Assembly: GCA_934276695.1 (NCBI GenBank)
Contig: CAKQTF010000050.1
Location: 1-6,969 of the forward strand
From: an uncultured Spirochaetales bacterium
GTDB taxonomy: Bacteria > Spirochaetota > Spirochaetia > Sphaerochaetales > Sphaerochaetaceae
Length of the DNA stretch: 6,969 nt
Direction of reading: 5' to 3'
The notes beneath the pieces are model-generated. The model did not search any database, was not told where the DNA came from, and saw only the letters and a program-made list of their open reading frames with translations. Position numbers and translations under genes: made by a program. Positions within the stretch are counted from its first letter, which is position 1. Each line of letters opens with the position of its first letter. This document shows, one piece after another, positions 1 to 6,925 of this stretch.

Positions 1-870
1 GATCCCGAACTCATCCTTCATGAGATAATCAAGAAGATCATTGCTTCTGTCTGCATAATGCCTGAATATCCCAAGAAGCGCTGATGACATGAAATATGCA
101 TACAGATTCGTGCTTATATCCTTAAGGCAGGCTGATGCTGTATAATCAGTGTCTCTGAACCTGATAAGATACAGAGCATATGAGAGAACAGCCAGAAAAA
201 GGAAGGCAAACCGGGCCTTATCAACTCTTTCCATCACGCCTTCATCCGAGAATGCATAATAGCCAAGAAGGAATGATACAGCATAGATCCCGAATCTATA
301 GACAATGATGACAGGTGCATTGAGAACCTGCGCGCTGGCATAGATAAGAATGGAGAACATGAAAAGCGCAGCATATCCGCTCCTTCTTCCAAGTTCCTCT
401 AGATACGTGATCCTCCTCAGAAGAGGCAGCAATAGCACAGAGAATAGCCAGAGCATCTGCACAAACCACAGGACTCCGGTTCCGGAGAGCGCCATCACAA
501 TAGGCTTCAGAGGAGCAGGTATTGCTGAGAAGTCGGCACCGGCATTCCTCATATTGTAATATCCTGTCCATATATGGAAGGCAAACAGCCCGAGAGTCGA
601 TGGGACAAGAAGCTTCCGCGTCCTCTCCTTGATGAATTCTTTCATCGTTCTCTTTTCCAGACTGAAGCGTGCTGACATACCTGCGATGATGAACAGCAGC
701 ACCATAAACCATGGATAGACTGACAATGCAAAGAGATCAAACAAGGCTATGCCATGACCGGCGGTGATTCCGACAGGTATGCCCTGTCCATTGAAGAGAT
801 AGGCTGCATGATAGACAACAACAGAGAGGACAGTGCAGATCCTCAGATTATCAAGATAAGCTTTCCTCAT
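1..870 (-). CDS. Membrane acyltransferase, acyltransferase-3 family (C-terminus off the window)
   Basis: An open frame of 290 codons starts at the ATG complementary to 868-870 and runs without a stop to position 1. The protein begins MRKAYLDNLRICTVLSVVVY followed by HAAYLF. This YLDNLR...H pattern is the N-terminal signature of acyltransferase-3 (OafA/MdoC-like) proteins, and His21 matches the conserved histidine thought to act in acyl transfer. Further family-like blocks are GMSARFSLEKR (about 64-74), ERTRKLLVP (82-90) and GVLWFVQMLWLFSVL (132-146). Hydrophobic segments lie near 11-27, 41-64, 89-103, 131-150, 167-190, 191-208, 221-237 and 256-268, indicating a polytopic inner-membrane protein. 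The usual length is about 340-380 residues, so perhaps 60-90 are missing. Such enzymes acylate sugars of surface polysaccharides, glucans or peptidoglycan; the acceptor here cannot be told. It is co-transcribed with, and overlaps by 20 bases, the AbrB-like gene upstream. Confidence 0.5.
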   Translation of the reverse strand, partial: MRKAYLDNLRICTVLSVVVYHAAYLFNGQGIPVGITAGHGIALFDLFALSVYPWFMVLLFIIAGMSARFSLEKRTMKEFIKERTRKLLVPSTLGLFAFHIWTGYYNMRNAGADFSAIPAPLKPIVMALSGTGVLWFVQMLWLFSVLLLPLLRRITYLEELGRRSGYAALFMFSILIYASAQVLNAPVIIVYRFGIYAVSFLLGYYAFSDEGVMERVDKARFAFLFLAVLSYALYLIRFRDTDYTASACLKDISTNLYAYFMSSALLGIFRHYADRSNDLLDYLMKDEFGI

Positions 871-1075
871 CTTCTTCCTCCGTCTCAAAGACAGCACGTG
901 CGAACATATCAAACATACCCTTAGGCGGAATTGCAAGGCCCTTCTTCTCGTCACCCAGAAGAATCAGTGAATCACCGCTCTTTATACCGAATACCTCTCT
1001 GGCCTTCTTCGGGATCACAATCTGCCCCTTCTCCCCGACTGTCACAGTCCATGCATACTTGCCTTTTGGTTTCAT
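851..1075 (-). CDS. AbrB/MazE/SpoVT-type DNA-binding protein
   Basis: A 74-residue protein starts MKPKGKYAWTVTVGEKGQIV and continues IPKKAREVFGIKSGDSLILL. This is the swapped-hairpin AbrB fold, residues about 8-50, with the hallmark GQIVIPKKxRExFGIKxGD. Such proteins are dimeric transcriptional regulators, either stand-alone (AbrB, SpoVT) or antitoxins (MazE). Residues 51-63 may form a short helix, and the tail 64-71 is strongly acidic (ETEEEDEE). I chose the start at 1075 because TGGAGG lies 7 bases upstream of it; an in-frame ATG at 1111 would add 12 residues (MYDKLEICGGSS), has no ribosome binding site and overlaps the likely promoter. The downstream partner is an acyltransferase, not a PIN or MazF toxin, so an antitoxin role is unlikely. 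Autoregulation and control of the acyltransferase are inferred from arrangement only. Confidence 0.9.
   Translation of the reverse strand: MKPKGKYAWTVTVGEKGQIVIPKKAREVFGIKSGDSLILLGDEKKGLAIPPKGMFDMFARAVFETEEEDEESLS
877..881 (-). promoter_or_regulatory. Ribosome binding site of the acyltransferase, inside the AbrB-like gene
   Basis: GGAGG on the minus strand lies 6 bases upstream of the acyltransferase ATG (868-870). It sits within the codons for T65-E66-E67 of the AbrB-like protein, and the ATG spans D69-E70. The acyltransferase start is therefore fixed by a strong internal site and is probably translationally coupled to the upstream gene. Confidence 0.8.
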
Positions 1076-1082
1076 ACTAGAG

Positions 1083-1088
1083 CCTCCA
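1083..1088 (-). promoter_or_regulatory. Ribosome binding site deciding the AbrB-like start
   Basis: TGGAGG on the minus strand lies 7 bases before the ATG complementary to 1073-1075. It selects this start over the in-frame ATG at 1111, which has no comparable motif upstream. Confidence 0.85.
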
Positions 1089-1102
1089 CATATTTCTAAT
1101 TT

Positions 1103-1130
1103 ATCATACAAAACATACTTTTCATATAAA
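1103..1130 (-). promoter_or_regulatory. Possible promoter of the AbrB-like/acyltransferase unit
   Basis: On the minus strand, TATGAT (1103-1108, five of six matches to the -10 consensus) is preceded after a 16-base spacer by TTTATA (1125-1130, four of six matches to the -35 consensus). Transcription would start near 1096, giving a leader of about 20 bases that holds the ribosome binding site. The region is very AT-rich, so chance matches are easy and this is a tentative call. Confidence 0.4.
1105..1127. repeat. Three CATAC/CATAT repeats at 9-base spacing, candidate operator
   Basis: The plus strand reads CATAC at 1105-1109, CATAC at 1114-1118 and CATAT at 1123-1127, with starts exactly 9 bases apart and A- or T-rich fill between them. 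They cover the spacer and edges of the putative promoter of the AbrB-like gene. AbrB-family proteins often bind AT-rich repeated sites in their own promoters, so this could be an autoregulatory operator. The motif is short and could be chance. Confidence 0.35.
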
Positions 1131-1274
1131 TTTTATTAAATTCCCGAATAAATACAAGCATAAGTAATTATTCATTCCGTTTTAGGAATTATCATCTGAT
1201 TGCTCAAAAAGTTAATGAATGTTTTACAAAAACTTATCGTTTAAGGAAACATCTTGAAATATACTTGACTGAAA

Positions 1275-1280
1275 AGAGGA
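1275..1280 (+). promoter_or_regulatory. Ribosome binding site deciding the MFS start
   Basis: AGAGGA lies 5 bases upstream of the ATG at 1286. A longer frame opening with TTG at 1265 has no ribosome binding site at a workable distance, and an ATG at 1281 is out of frame, so 1286 is preferred. Confidence 0.75.
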
Positions 1281-1285
1281 ATGAA

Positions 1286-2572
1286 ATGAAAAGCCTTCTG
1301 GAAACAATAAACAGGACAAAGCCATTCAGAGCCCTGACCAAAGAGGAATTCTCATGGGTACTATATGATGTAGGGAATTCCGCATTCACCATGCTTGCAT
1401 GCTCATTGATACCAATATGGTTCAAATCAATTGCAATCGGGACAGGATCCGGGCAGATAAGCGCAGACAAGGCAACAGCCTACTATTCCATTGCAGTTGC
1501 AGCAGCGACGATAATAGTCGCATTGATGGGACCGGTGATCGGTGTATTTGCAGACAGGAAAGATAAAAGGAAGATACTGTTTACGACAGTTGTCGCACTT
1601 GGCATTGCATGCTGCATAATAAACGGATTCGCATCAGGCTGGGTGCTCTTTCTTCTGATCTACGTCTTATCAAGAGTCTGCTACAGCGCATCACTTTCAA
1701 TATATGATTCAATGCTTAATGATGTAACGACAGATGACAGAATGGATATGGTGTCATCATACGGATACGCCTGGGGATACATCGGCTCATGCATACCATT
1801 CATCATCGCACTTGCTGCGTATGTGATGGGACCGGATATGCTAGGAATCATACCATTCTGGCTGTCAAAGGGAATAGGCTTCATTGTCACAGCTCTCTGG
1901 TGGCTTGCTGTATCCATCCCGCTTCTGAGATCATATAAACAGAAGAACCATTCAGATGGAAGCAATGACACTGTCGGCAAGGCAGTAGGGAAGATATTCA
2001 GCACGCTGAAGACAATTGCAACAAAGGACAGGAAAGTGCTGTTCTTCCTGATCGCATTCTTTCTTTATATAGATGGAGTCGGCACGATAATCGACAATGC
2101 AATCAACATCGGGACTGATCTCAGCTTAAGCACTGTGGGCCAGGTAGTGTTCCTTCTTGCAACCCAGGTCGTAGCATTTGCTGGCTCGCTCGTGTTTGCA
2201 AAGCTGTCTGAACGATATAAGACATCAACGCTTATCCTTATATGCATATCTGGGTACTTTGCTGTATGCATCTATGCGCTCACACTGAAGACGCTGCTGC
2301 ATTTCGCAATCCTTGCATTCGGCGTCGGATGCTTCCAGGGCGCAATCCAGTCACTATCAAGATCCTACTATTCACGCATAATACCAGATGAGAACTCTGG
2401 GGAATACTTTGGAATCTATGACATATTCGCAAAGGGAGCCTCATTCCTTGGCTCTCTCGTGATTGCTGGAGTTAAGCTTGCAGGAGGCACGATAAATGTT
2501 GCTGTATCATGCCTTGCTGTATTCTTCGCACTAGGCTTCGTCTTCCTGAGGATTGCAGAGAAGCATCAGTAA
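1286..2572 (+). CDS. MFS transporter, UMF1 (Atg22-like) family
   Basis: This 428-residue protein has about twelve hydrophobic segments and the full set of UMF1-type motifs. They are FSWVLYDVGNSAF at 22-34 (family form WxLYDxxNSAF), the MFS motif A loop GVFADRKDKRK at 86-96, SSYGYAWGYIGS at 157-168, FLIAFFLYIDGVGTII at 254-269, and the late block QGAIQSLSRSYYSRIIPDEN (351-370) followed by EYFG at 373-376. A hydrophilic loop at about 215-250 (KQKNHSDGSNDT) separates the two six-helix halves, as usual for MFS. The family is named after the yeast vacuolar amino-acid effluxer Atg22, but bacterial members mostly have no known substrate, and none can be read from the sequence. It is transcribed alone, divergent from the AbrB-like unit and convergent with gnd. 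Length is normal and nothing is broken. Confidence 0.93.
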   Translation: MKSLLETINRTKPFRALTKEEFSWVLYDVGNSAFTMLACSLIPIWFKSIAIGTGSGQISADKATAYYSIAVAAATIIVALMGPVIGVFADRKDKRKILFTTVVALGIACCIINGFASGWVLFLLIYVLSRVCYSASLSIYDSMLNDVTTDDRMDMVSSYGYAWGYIGSCIPFIIALAAYVMGPDMLGIIPFWLSKGIGFIVTALWWLAVSIPLLRSYKQKNHSDGSNDTVGKAVGKIFSTLKTIATKDRKVLFFLIAFFLYIDGVGTIIDNAINIGTDLSLSTVGQVVFLLATQVVAFAGSLVFAKLSERYKTSTLILICISGYFAVCIYALTLKTLLHFAILAFGVGCFQGAIQSLSRSYYSRIIPDENSGEYFGIYDIFAKGASFLGSLVIAGVKLAGGTINVAVSCLAVFFALGFVFLRIAEKHQ

Positions 2573-2591
2573 AAGATAATCAGCAGAAGCA

Positions 2592-2635
2592 GGAGCTGCG
2601 GCTAGCCGTTTACCGGTCATGGAGCAGCTCCATGA
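2592..2635. terminator. Overlapping palindromes between convergent genes, possible bidirectional terminator
   Basis: The 69-base gap between the stop codons of the MFS gene and gnd holds three overlapping inverted repeats. They are a perfect 10-base palindrome CGGCTAGCCG (2599-2608), a 19-base repeat TCATGGAGCAGCTCCATGA (2617-2635; 8-bp stem, CAG loop), and a longer-range pairing of GGAGCTGC (2592-2599) with GCAGCTCC (2624-2631). The last two share bases, so they are mutually exclusive folds. No run of T follows on either strand, so it is not a textbook intrinsic terminator. The position fits transcription stop or 3'-end protection for both genes. Confidence 0.5.
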
Positions 2636-2641
2636 AATCAT

Positions 2642-4096
2642 TCAGGCATTATAGGTTGAAGCAGATGTGCTTCCGCCTTCGCCTGTCCAGTTAGCATGGA
2701 AGAACTCACCTCTTTCCCTGTCGACCCTCTCAAATGTATGAGCACCGAAGAAATCACGCTGGGCCTGCAGAAGATTCGCCGGCAGCACAGCAGATGTGTA
2801 TCCATCAAAATAGCTAAGTGCGGATGAGAATGCAGGGGACGGGATCCCATGCATTGCAGAAGCGGCAACAACGCGCCTCCATGATGGGATCAGCGACTTC
2901 AGCGTATCCCTGAAATACGGATCAAGAAGAAGATTAGAAAGACCTGGATCAGCGTCAAATGCCTCCTTTATCCTGCCAAGGAAGGTTGATCGTATTATGC
3001 ATCCGCCTCGCCACATAAGGGCAATAGAGCCAAGGTCAAGATTCCAGCCATAGACACTCTCTGCCGAACGCATCAGGGAGTATCCCTGGGCATATGATAT
3101 TATCTTCGATGCAAGAAGAGCGTTCCTTATATCGGCAATCATAGCATTCCTGTCACCGTCATAAGCCACCTTCTCCTTCCTGTACACTCCGGATGCGGCA
3201 AGCCTCTCATCCTTCATCGCAGAAAGGCATCTTGAGTAGACAGCCTCCGCTATGAGGGTAAGCGGCACACCTTCGTCAAGAGACTCAAGGCATGTCCATT
3301 TGCCTGTGCCCTTCTGGCCTGCCCTGTCAAGTATCCTGTCAATAAGAGGAGCGCCATCCTCATCCTTCTTCCGGAATATCCCGCTTGTTATTTCGATGAG
3401 GTAGCTGTTCAGATCTGTCTTATTCCAGTCAGCGAATACATCCGCAAGCTCATCTGCACTGAGTCCAAGAAGATTCCTCATAAGGCTGTATGCCTCGCAG
3501 ATCAGCTGCATGTCGCCATACTCGATGCCATTATGGACCATTTTCACAAAGTGGCCTGCTCCGCCCTGTCCGACCCAGTCGCAGCATGGAGTGCCATCAT
3601 CGACCTTAGCAGCAACAGCCTGGAAGATGTCCTTCACTAGAGGCCATGCCTTCTCTGAGCCTCCTGGCATGAGGCTGGGTCCTTTCAGTGCGCCTTCCTC
3701 TCCGCCCGAGATCCCTGTGCCTATAAATAGCAGCCCCTTGCTCTCAACATAGGCTGTACGCCTGATGGTATCCTTGAAATAGCTGTTTCCGCTATCAATG
3801 ATCACATCACCCTCTTCCAGGATATCAACAAGCTCATTTATATAGTTATCGACAGGCTCACCCGCCTTCACAAGCAATATGACCTTCCTAGGACGCTCAA
3901 GAGATGCAGCAAGCTCTGATAGCGAATGCACGCCTATGATATTCCTTCCAGAAGCCCTGCCTGATATGAACTTATCAACCTTGGAAACCGTGCGGTTGAA
4001 TACCGCAACGCGATAGCCTTTTGATTCCATGTTCATTACCAGGTTCTCACCCATAACAGCAAGGCCGATAAGGCCGATATCTGCTTTCTTCTCCAT
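2642..4096 (-). CDS. gnd: 6-phosphogluconate dehydrogenase, decarboxylating
   Basis: This enzyme oxidises and decarboxylates 6-phosphogluconate to ribulose 5-phosphate and CO2, making NADPH in the oxidative pentose phosphate pathway in the cytoplasm. At 484 residues it is the long, homodimeric type. The N-terminal Rossmann domain has GLIGLAVMGENL (8-19), NRT at 34-36 (the Arg favours NADP) and VKAG at 76-79. Substrate and catalytic blocks follow: DSGNSYFKDT (101-110), GISGGEEGA (128-136), and FVKMVHNGIEYGD (183-195) with catalytic Lys185 and Glu192. The family signature ILDRAGQKGTGKW is at 255-267. The C-terminal tail has FERVDR (455-460) and FFHANWTG (465-472), supplying the Arg and His that reach into the partner's active site, and ends in STYNA. 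AGGAA lies 5 bases before the ATG. All key residues are present. It lies 103 bases downstream of the ABC operon on the same strand. Confidence 0.98.
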   Translation of the reverse strand: MEKKADIGLIGLAVMGENLVMNMESKGYRVAVFNRTVSKVDKFISGRASGRNIIGVHSLSELAASLERPRKVILLVKAGEPVDNYINELVDILEEGDVIIDSGNSYFKDTIRRTAYVESKGLLFIGTGISGGEEGALKGPSLMPGGSEKAWPLVKDIFQAVAAKVDDGTPCCDWVGQGGAGHFVKMVHNGIEYGDMQLICEAYSLMRNLLGLSADELADVFADWNKTDLNSYLIEITSGIFRKKDEDGAPLIDRILDRAGQKGTGKWTCLESLDEGVPLTLIAEAVYSRCLSAMKDERLAASGVYRKEKVAYDGDRNAMIADIRNALLASKIISYAQGYSLMRSAESVYGWNLDLGSIALMWRGGCIIRSTFLGRIKEAFDADPGLSNLLLDPYFRDTLKSLIPSWRRVVAASAMHGIPSPAFSSALSYFDGYTSAVLPANLLQAQRDFFGAHTFERVDRERGEFFHANWTGEGGSTSASTYNA

Positions 4097-4124
4097 ATTT
4101 ATTCCTGATTATGCTTACAGAAAC

Positions 4125-4150
4125 CATATCCCTTGATGCCAAGGGACATG
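4125..4150 (-). terminator. Strong hairpin between the ABC operon and gnd
   Basis: On the minus strand the two arms form an 11-bp stem with one G-U pair and a four-base GCAU loop; the inner seven pairs are TCCCTTG with CAAGGGA. The bases after it (GTTTCTGT) are only moderately T-rich. It begins about 50 bases after the stop of the binding-protein gene and ends 28 bases before the gnd ATG. It is most simply a terminator or processing site for the ABC transcript, but a leader attenuator for gnd is possible. I saw no convincing gnd promoter downstream of it. Confidence 0.55.
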
Positions 4151-4168
4151 ATCCTGTTCATTATTCGG

Positions 4169-4190
4169 GTAGCAGCTATAGGGCAGCTAC
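4169..4190. repeat. Short direct and inverted repeats after the binding-protein gene
   Basis: GCAGCTA occurs at 4172-4178 and 4183-4189, starts 11 bases apart, about one helical turn. The same segment is bounded by the inverted pair GTAGC (4169-4173) and GCTAC (4186-4190), giving a weak 5-bp stem. It could be a protein site or a minor hairpin upstream of the stronger one; chance is also possible. Confidence 0.3.
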
Positions 4191-4199
4191 TTCAGATTC

Positions 4200-5243
4200 T
4201 TATCTATAGATCTTTGCGTAGAGATCATTCCATTTAGCAAGGAGGGCATCCTTCTTAGCTGTCAGCTCCTCAACAGGACGATCGACCCACTTGATATCCT
4301 TGGTCTTTCCAAGCTGGAATGAAGCAGGCTCTGTGACCTGTGAATTAGTGAACCTGACTCCGCCGTACATCTGATACATCTTCTCGGTGCCTTCCTTGGA
4401 TGTCATTGCCTCAACGAATGCCTTTGCTGCCTCTGGGTGCTTGCACCCTGCAACGATTGCGAAGCATGAATCCTTTCCTGATGTTCCGTTTGATGGATAG
4501 CGCATCTCATAGTTCTTTGCGCCGAGCATTGTGACAGCACCGTTATCATAAGTGAGCCCTACAACATATTCACCATTGGCAACATCCTTGAAGCACTTTG
4601 AAGATGAAGAGCCGACAACCATGCCGTTTCTCATCAGGCCTTCAATCAAAGCCCATGCCTCTGGTGTATCAACGCCATAGACGGAGAAGATATTGCAGAG
4701 GTTATTCCATGCAGCGGATGAGCTGTTAGGATCAGAGAAGATTATCCTGCCCTTAAGCGCCGGATTCAGGAGATCCTCATATGACCTGATGTTAAGGCCA
4801 AGCTCACTCTCAAGCTTTGTGTTCACGGCAAAGCATACTGTGGACATGCCATATACACTGTAATAGCCATTAGTAGCAGGAGCAATCTGCTCATCATTGT
4901 GGCTTGATGTATACTTCATGAAATACTGCTCATACTTATTGCCATCAGTTGAGGAAAGCCCTCCGAGCATTATATCTGCAACAGGATCATCCTTCTCTGC
5001 CTGTATGCGGGCAAAAAGCTCACCGAAGCTTCCATTGACAATCTCGATATTCACATCCGGATAGAGGCTCTCGAACGGCAGTGTCATTGCAGCGATCTCT
5101 GCCTCAGTATTCGATGTATAGATGACAAGAGAATTCCCTATTCCATCTGCAGCTGCGCCTGAGCTGGACTCTTTTGAGCCATTTGCATACACACATGCCA
5201 GTGAAACCAGCAGAACCATTGCAATAACAGCAATCTTCTTCAT
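4200..5243 (-). CDS. ABC importer substrate-binding protein (FbpA/AfuA-like)
   Basis: A 347-residue exported protein. The signal peptide has KK at 2-3, a hydrophobic core at 4-16 and SLAC at 14-17, a loose lipobox of the kind spirochaetes use; cleavage after VYA at 20 is the alternative. A Ser-rich linker (23-34) follows, then a two-lobed type-2 periplasmic binding fold: LVIYTSNTEAEI (39-50), PDVNIEIV (62-69), ADIMLGG (89-95), VCFAVNT (136-142), LKGRIIFSDPNSSSAAW (163-179), GEYVVGLTYDNGAV (224-237) and AIVAGCKHPEAAKAFVEAM (262-280). These match the ferric/sugar-phosphate/phosphonate binding-protein group. Ferric-binding FbpA proteins carry adjacent tyrosines at about the 231-234 region; here only Tyr232 is present, so iron is doubtful and the substrate is open. 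The start has AAAGGAGA 7 bases upstream. It is the last gene of the ABC unit, 20 bases after the permease. Confidence 0.9.
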   Translation of the reverse strand: MKKIAVIAMVLLVSLACVYANGSKESSSGAAADGIGNSLVIYTSNTEAEIAAMTLPFESLYPDVNIEIVNGSFGELFARIQAEKDDPVADIMLGGLSSTDGNKYEQYFMKYTSSHNDEQIAPATNGYYSVYGMSTVCFAVNTKLESELGLNIRSYEDLLNPALKGRIIFSDPNSSSAAWNNLCNIFSVYGVDTPEAWALIEGLMRNGMVVGSSSSKCFKDVANGEYVVGLTYDNGAVTMLGAKNYEMRYPSNGTSGKDSCFAIVAGCKHPEAAKAFVEAMTSKEGTEKMYQMYGGVRFTNSQVTEPASFQLGKTKDIKWVDRPVEELTAKKDALLAKWNDLYAKIYR

Positions 5244-5250
5244 AAAACAA

Positions 5251-5258
5251 TCTCCTTT
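5251..5258 (-). promoter_or_regulatory. Ribosome binding site of the substrate-binding protein
   Basis: AAAGGAGA on the minus strand lies 7 bases before the ATG complementary to 5241-5243, in the 20-base gap after the permease stop. It is a near-perfect site, consistent with the binding protein being made in excess over the membrane parts. Confidence 0.8.
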
Positions 5259-5263
5259 TTTAT

Positions 5264-6925
5264 TCAGAGCCTGATATCCTCAGACTTACTGACCTTTAGA
5301 TAGATAATCAGTGATATGATCGTCATCACTGTCAGGATTGCAGCAAAGGCTGCTGCCATTCCCTCATTTCCTCTCGATATCGCAACATATGCGGATATCG
5401 TCATTGTTATGCTCCTGTTGTTGTACAGTATGATGGCACTCGACACCTCTGTGAGTATTGCAACCCAGCTTAAGATGGCACCGGACAGGATTCCGCTTCC
5501 CATCATCGGGATGGTTATCCTTGTAAGCGTCTTCATCTTGGATGCACCAAGGCTTATCGAAGCCTCCTCAATGCTCATCGGGATCTGGGCCAGAGTCGCT
5601 GTGGCTGATCTGATCGTATAAGGCAGTCTTCTTATCACAACCGCGAGCAGCATTATAGTGAATGTGCCTGTCAGCTTCAGAGGCCTGCTTCCGAATGCAG
5701 TGAGCAGTGCGATTCCTATTACGACTCCTGGCATGATATACGGGATCATTGAGAATGTATCAATGGCATCATTCAGCAGGCTCTTCCTTCTAACTGTGAG
5801 ATATGCAATGAGTATAGCAATCACGATGATGAAGAAGAGAGCAAGGACTCCAAGCTTCACAGTATTCGTCATCGATCTCACAAGCAGTCTGTTCATTGCA
5901 GCCTTATAGCTTCCAAGGGAGAAGCCATCAAGGAATATCGTGCCTGCGGCATTGGTCTTCCGGAATGAGAGATAAATGATGAATACCTGAGGCAGGAATG
6001 CAATCAGGCAGACTGCATAGCAGTAGATATGCATCAGCACACCGGCAATGCCCTTAGCCTCCTTCTTCTCAACAGGATGCAGAGCATTGATTGAGAAGCT
6101 GAACTTCCTGGTTGCCCATTTCTGAAGGAAGAACACAAGTGCAGTGACAACAATGGCAATGACTGAGATTGCAGATGCAAAGCCGAAGTCAGCACCGTTC
6201 TCATTCACGAATTCCCTGTAAATCAGCACCGGGAACGTCATGTAGCCTTCACCGATCACAACAGGAGTACCGAAGTCTGCGAATGCCCGCATGAAGACAA
6301 GAAGAGATGCGGCAAGCACTGTAGGCATCACAAGTGACAGCACTATTGCGAACAGCCTTCTTACCCCTGTGCATCCGAGATTCGCTGAAGCCTCCATAAG
6401 CGAATTGTCGATATTCTTGAATGCTCCGTTCATATAAATGAAGACAAGAGGGAAGAACTTAAGAGTCTGAACAAGCAGGATTCCTCCGAAGCCGTATATA
6501 TTCCCGATGTTTATCCCAAGGCTTTCCTTGAAGAATGTCGTGATGACACCGCTTCTTCCAAGCAGCAGGATCCAGGAATACGCACCTAGGAACGGTGCAC
6601 TCATACAGCAGAGAATGCTCACTGTGAATATGAGCTTTGATAGCTTCAGCTTATAGAATGAGTAGAAATACGACATCGGTATTCCGACTGCAAGCGAGCA
6701 TACTGTCACAGCAAGCGTCACCTTTATGCTGTTGGATATCGTATTCGTATAGTACTTCTGGCTGAAGAACTTCGCAAACTGCGAAAGTGTGAGCTTCCCG
6801 TCCCCTCCTATGACAGACTGCTTCATTATCCCGATAAGCGGATAGATCAGAAACACGGCAAAGAGCAGGAAAAGAACAATCGAAACTATGGTCCAGAGAT
6901 CGAATCTTCTGCTTCTGAAGCTCAT
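5264..6925 (-). CDS. Fused two-domain ABC importer permease (FbpB/AfuB-like)
   Basis: This 553-residue inner-membrane protein contains two permease (BPD_transp_1) domains in tandem and forms the whole channel. About twelve hydrophobic segments lie near 11-33, 66-88, 98-121, 144-166, 191-213, 248-268, 298-320, 352-376, 391-412, 420-437, 475-500 and 525-543. Each half has an EAA loop that docks on the ATPase: MEASANLGCTGVRRLFAIVL (177-196) and IEEASISLGASKMKTLTRIT (452-471). FADFGTPVVIGEG (215-227) and its second-half counterpart LTEVSSAIILY (491-501) are typical of the FbpB/SfuB/AfuB branch, where both membrane domains are fused. Length is normal for that branch. The ATG overlaps the stop of the upstream gene (ATGA), with AAAGGAG 7 bases upstream, indicating translational coupling. 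Substrate cannot be told from the permease. Confidence 0.93.
   Translation of the reverse strand: MSFRSRRFDLWTIVSIVLFLLFAVFLIYPLIGIMKQSVIGGDGKLTLSQFAKFFSQKYYTNTISNSIKVTLAVTVCSLAVGIPMSYFYSFYKLKLSKLIFTVSILCCMSAPFLGAYSWILLLGRSGVITTFFKESLGINIGNIYGFGGILLVQTLKFFPLVFIYMNGAFKNIDNSLMEASANLGCTGVRRLFAIVLSLVMPTVLAASLLVFMRAFADFGTPVVIGEGYMTFPVLIYREFVNENGADFGFASAISVIAIVVTALVFFLQKWATRKFSFSINALHPVEKKEAKGIAGVLMHIYCYAVCLIAFLPQVFIIYLSFRKTNAAGTIFLDGFSLGSYKAAMNRLLVRSMTNTVKLGVLALFFIIVIAILIAYLTVRRKSLLNDAIDTFSMIPYIMPGVVIGIALLTAFGSRPLKLTGTFTIMLLAVVIRRLPYTIRSATATLAQIPMSIEEASISLGASKMKTLTRITIPMMGSGILSGAILSWVAILTEVSSAIILYNNRSITMTISAYVAISRGNEGMAAAFAAILTVMTIISLIIYLKVSKSEDIRL

Larger units (their letters stand above)
1076..1285. 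other. Divergent AT-rich intergenic region
   Basis: This 210-base stretch separates the minus-strand AbrB-like gene from the plus-strand MFS gene and is much richer in A and T than the genes around it. It must hold both promoters. Besides the elements listed separately, it has a small inverted repeat, ATTCC (1174-1178) and GGAAT (1185-1189) with a 6-base loop. A TATACT at 1260-1265 resembles a -10 box for the MFS gene but has no convincing -35 partner. I see no credible small gene or RNA gene in it. Confidence 0.7.

Noticed and set aside
296..712. A 138-residue minus-strand frame ending in many Cys and His residues.
   Set aside because: It is out of frame with the acyltransferase, whose continuous frame over 1-870 has clear membrane segments and family motifs; the Cys/His content is a shadow effect.
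851..1075. The AbrB-like protein as a MazE-type antitoxin.
   Set aside because: The gene beside it encodes a polytopic membrane acyltransferase, with no MazF or PIN toxin in the window.
1076..1111. A longer AbrB-like protein starting at the ATG at 1111.
   Set aside because: The extra residues match no family feature, cover the strong ribosome binding site of the 1075 start, and fall in the probable promoter.
1200..1265. A promoter for the MFS gene built from TTTACA (1223-1228) or TATACT (1260-1265).
   Set aside because: The boxes are not at workable spacing with each other or with any other good partner.
1265..1285. A TTG start at 1265 that would lengthen the MFS protein by seven residues.
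   Set aside because: There is no ribosome binding site near it, while the ATG at 1286 has AGAGGA at good spacing.
1681..2004. A 107-residue frame antisense to the MFS gene, and similar frames opposite gnd and the permease.
   Set aside because: They lack recognisable motifs and ribosome binding sites and arise from the codon bias of the genuine genes on the other strand.
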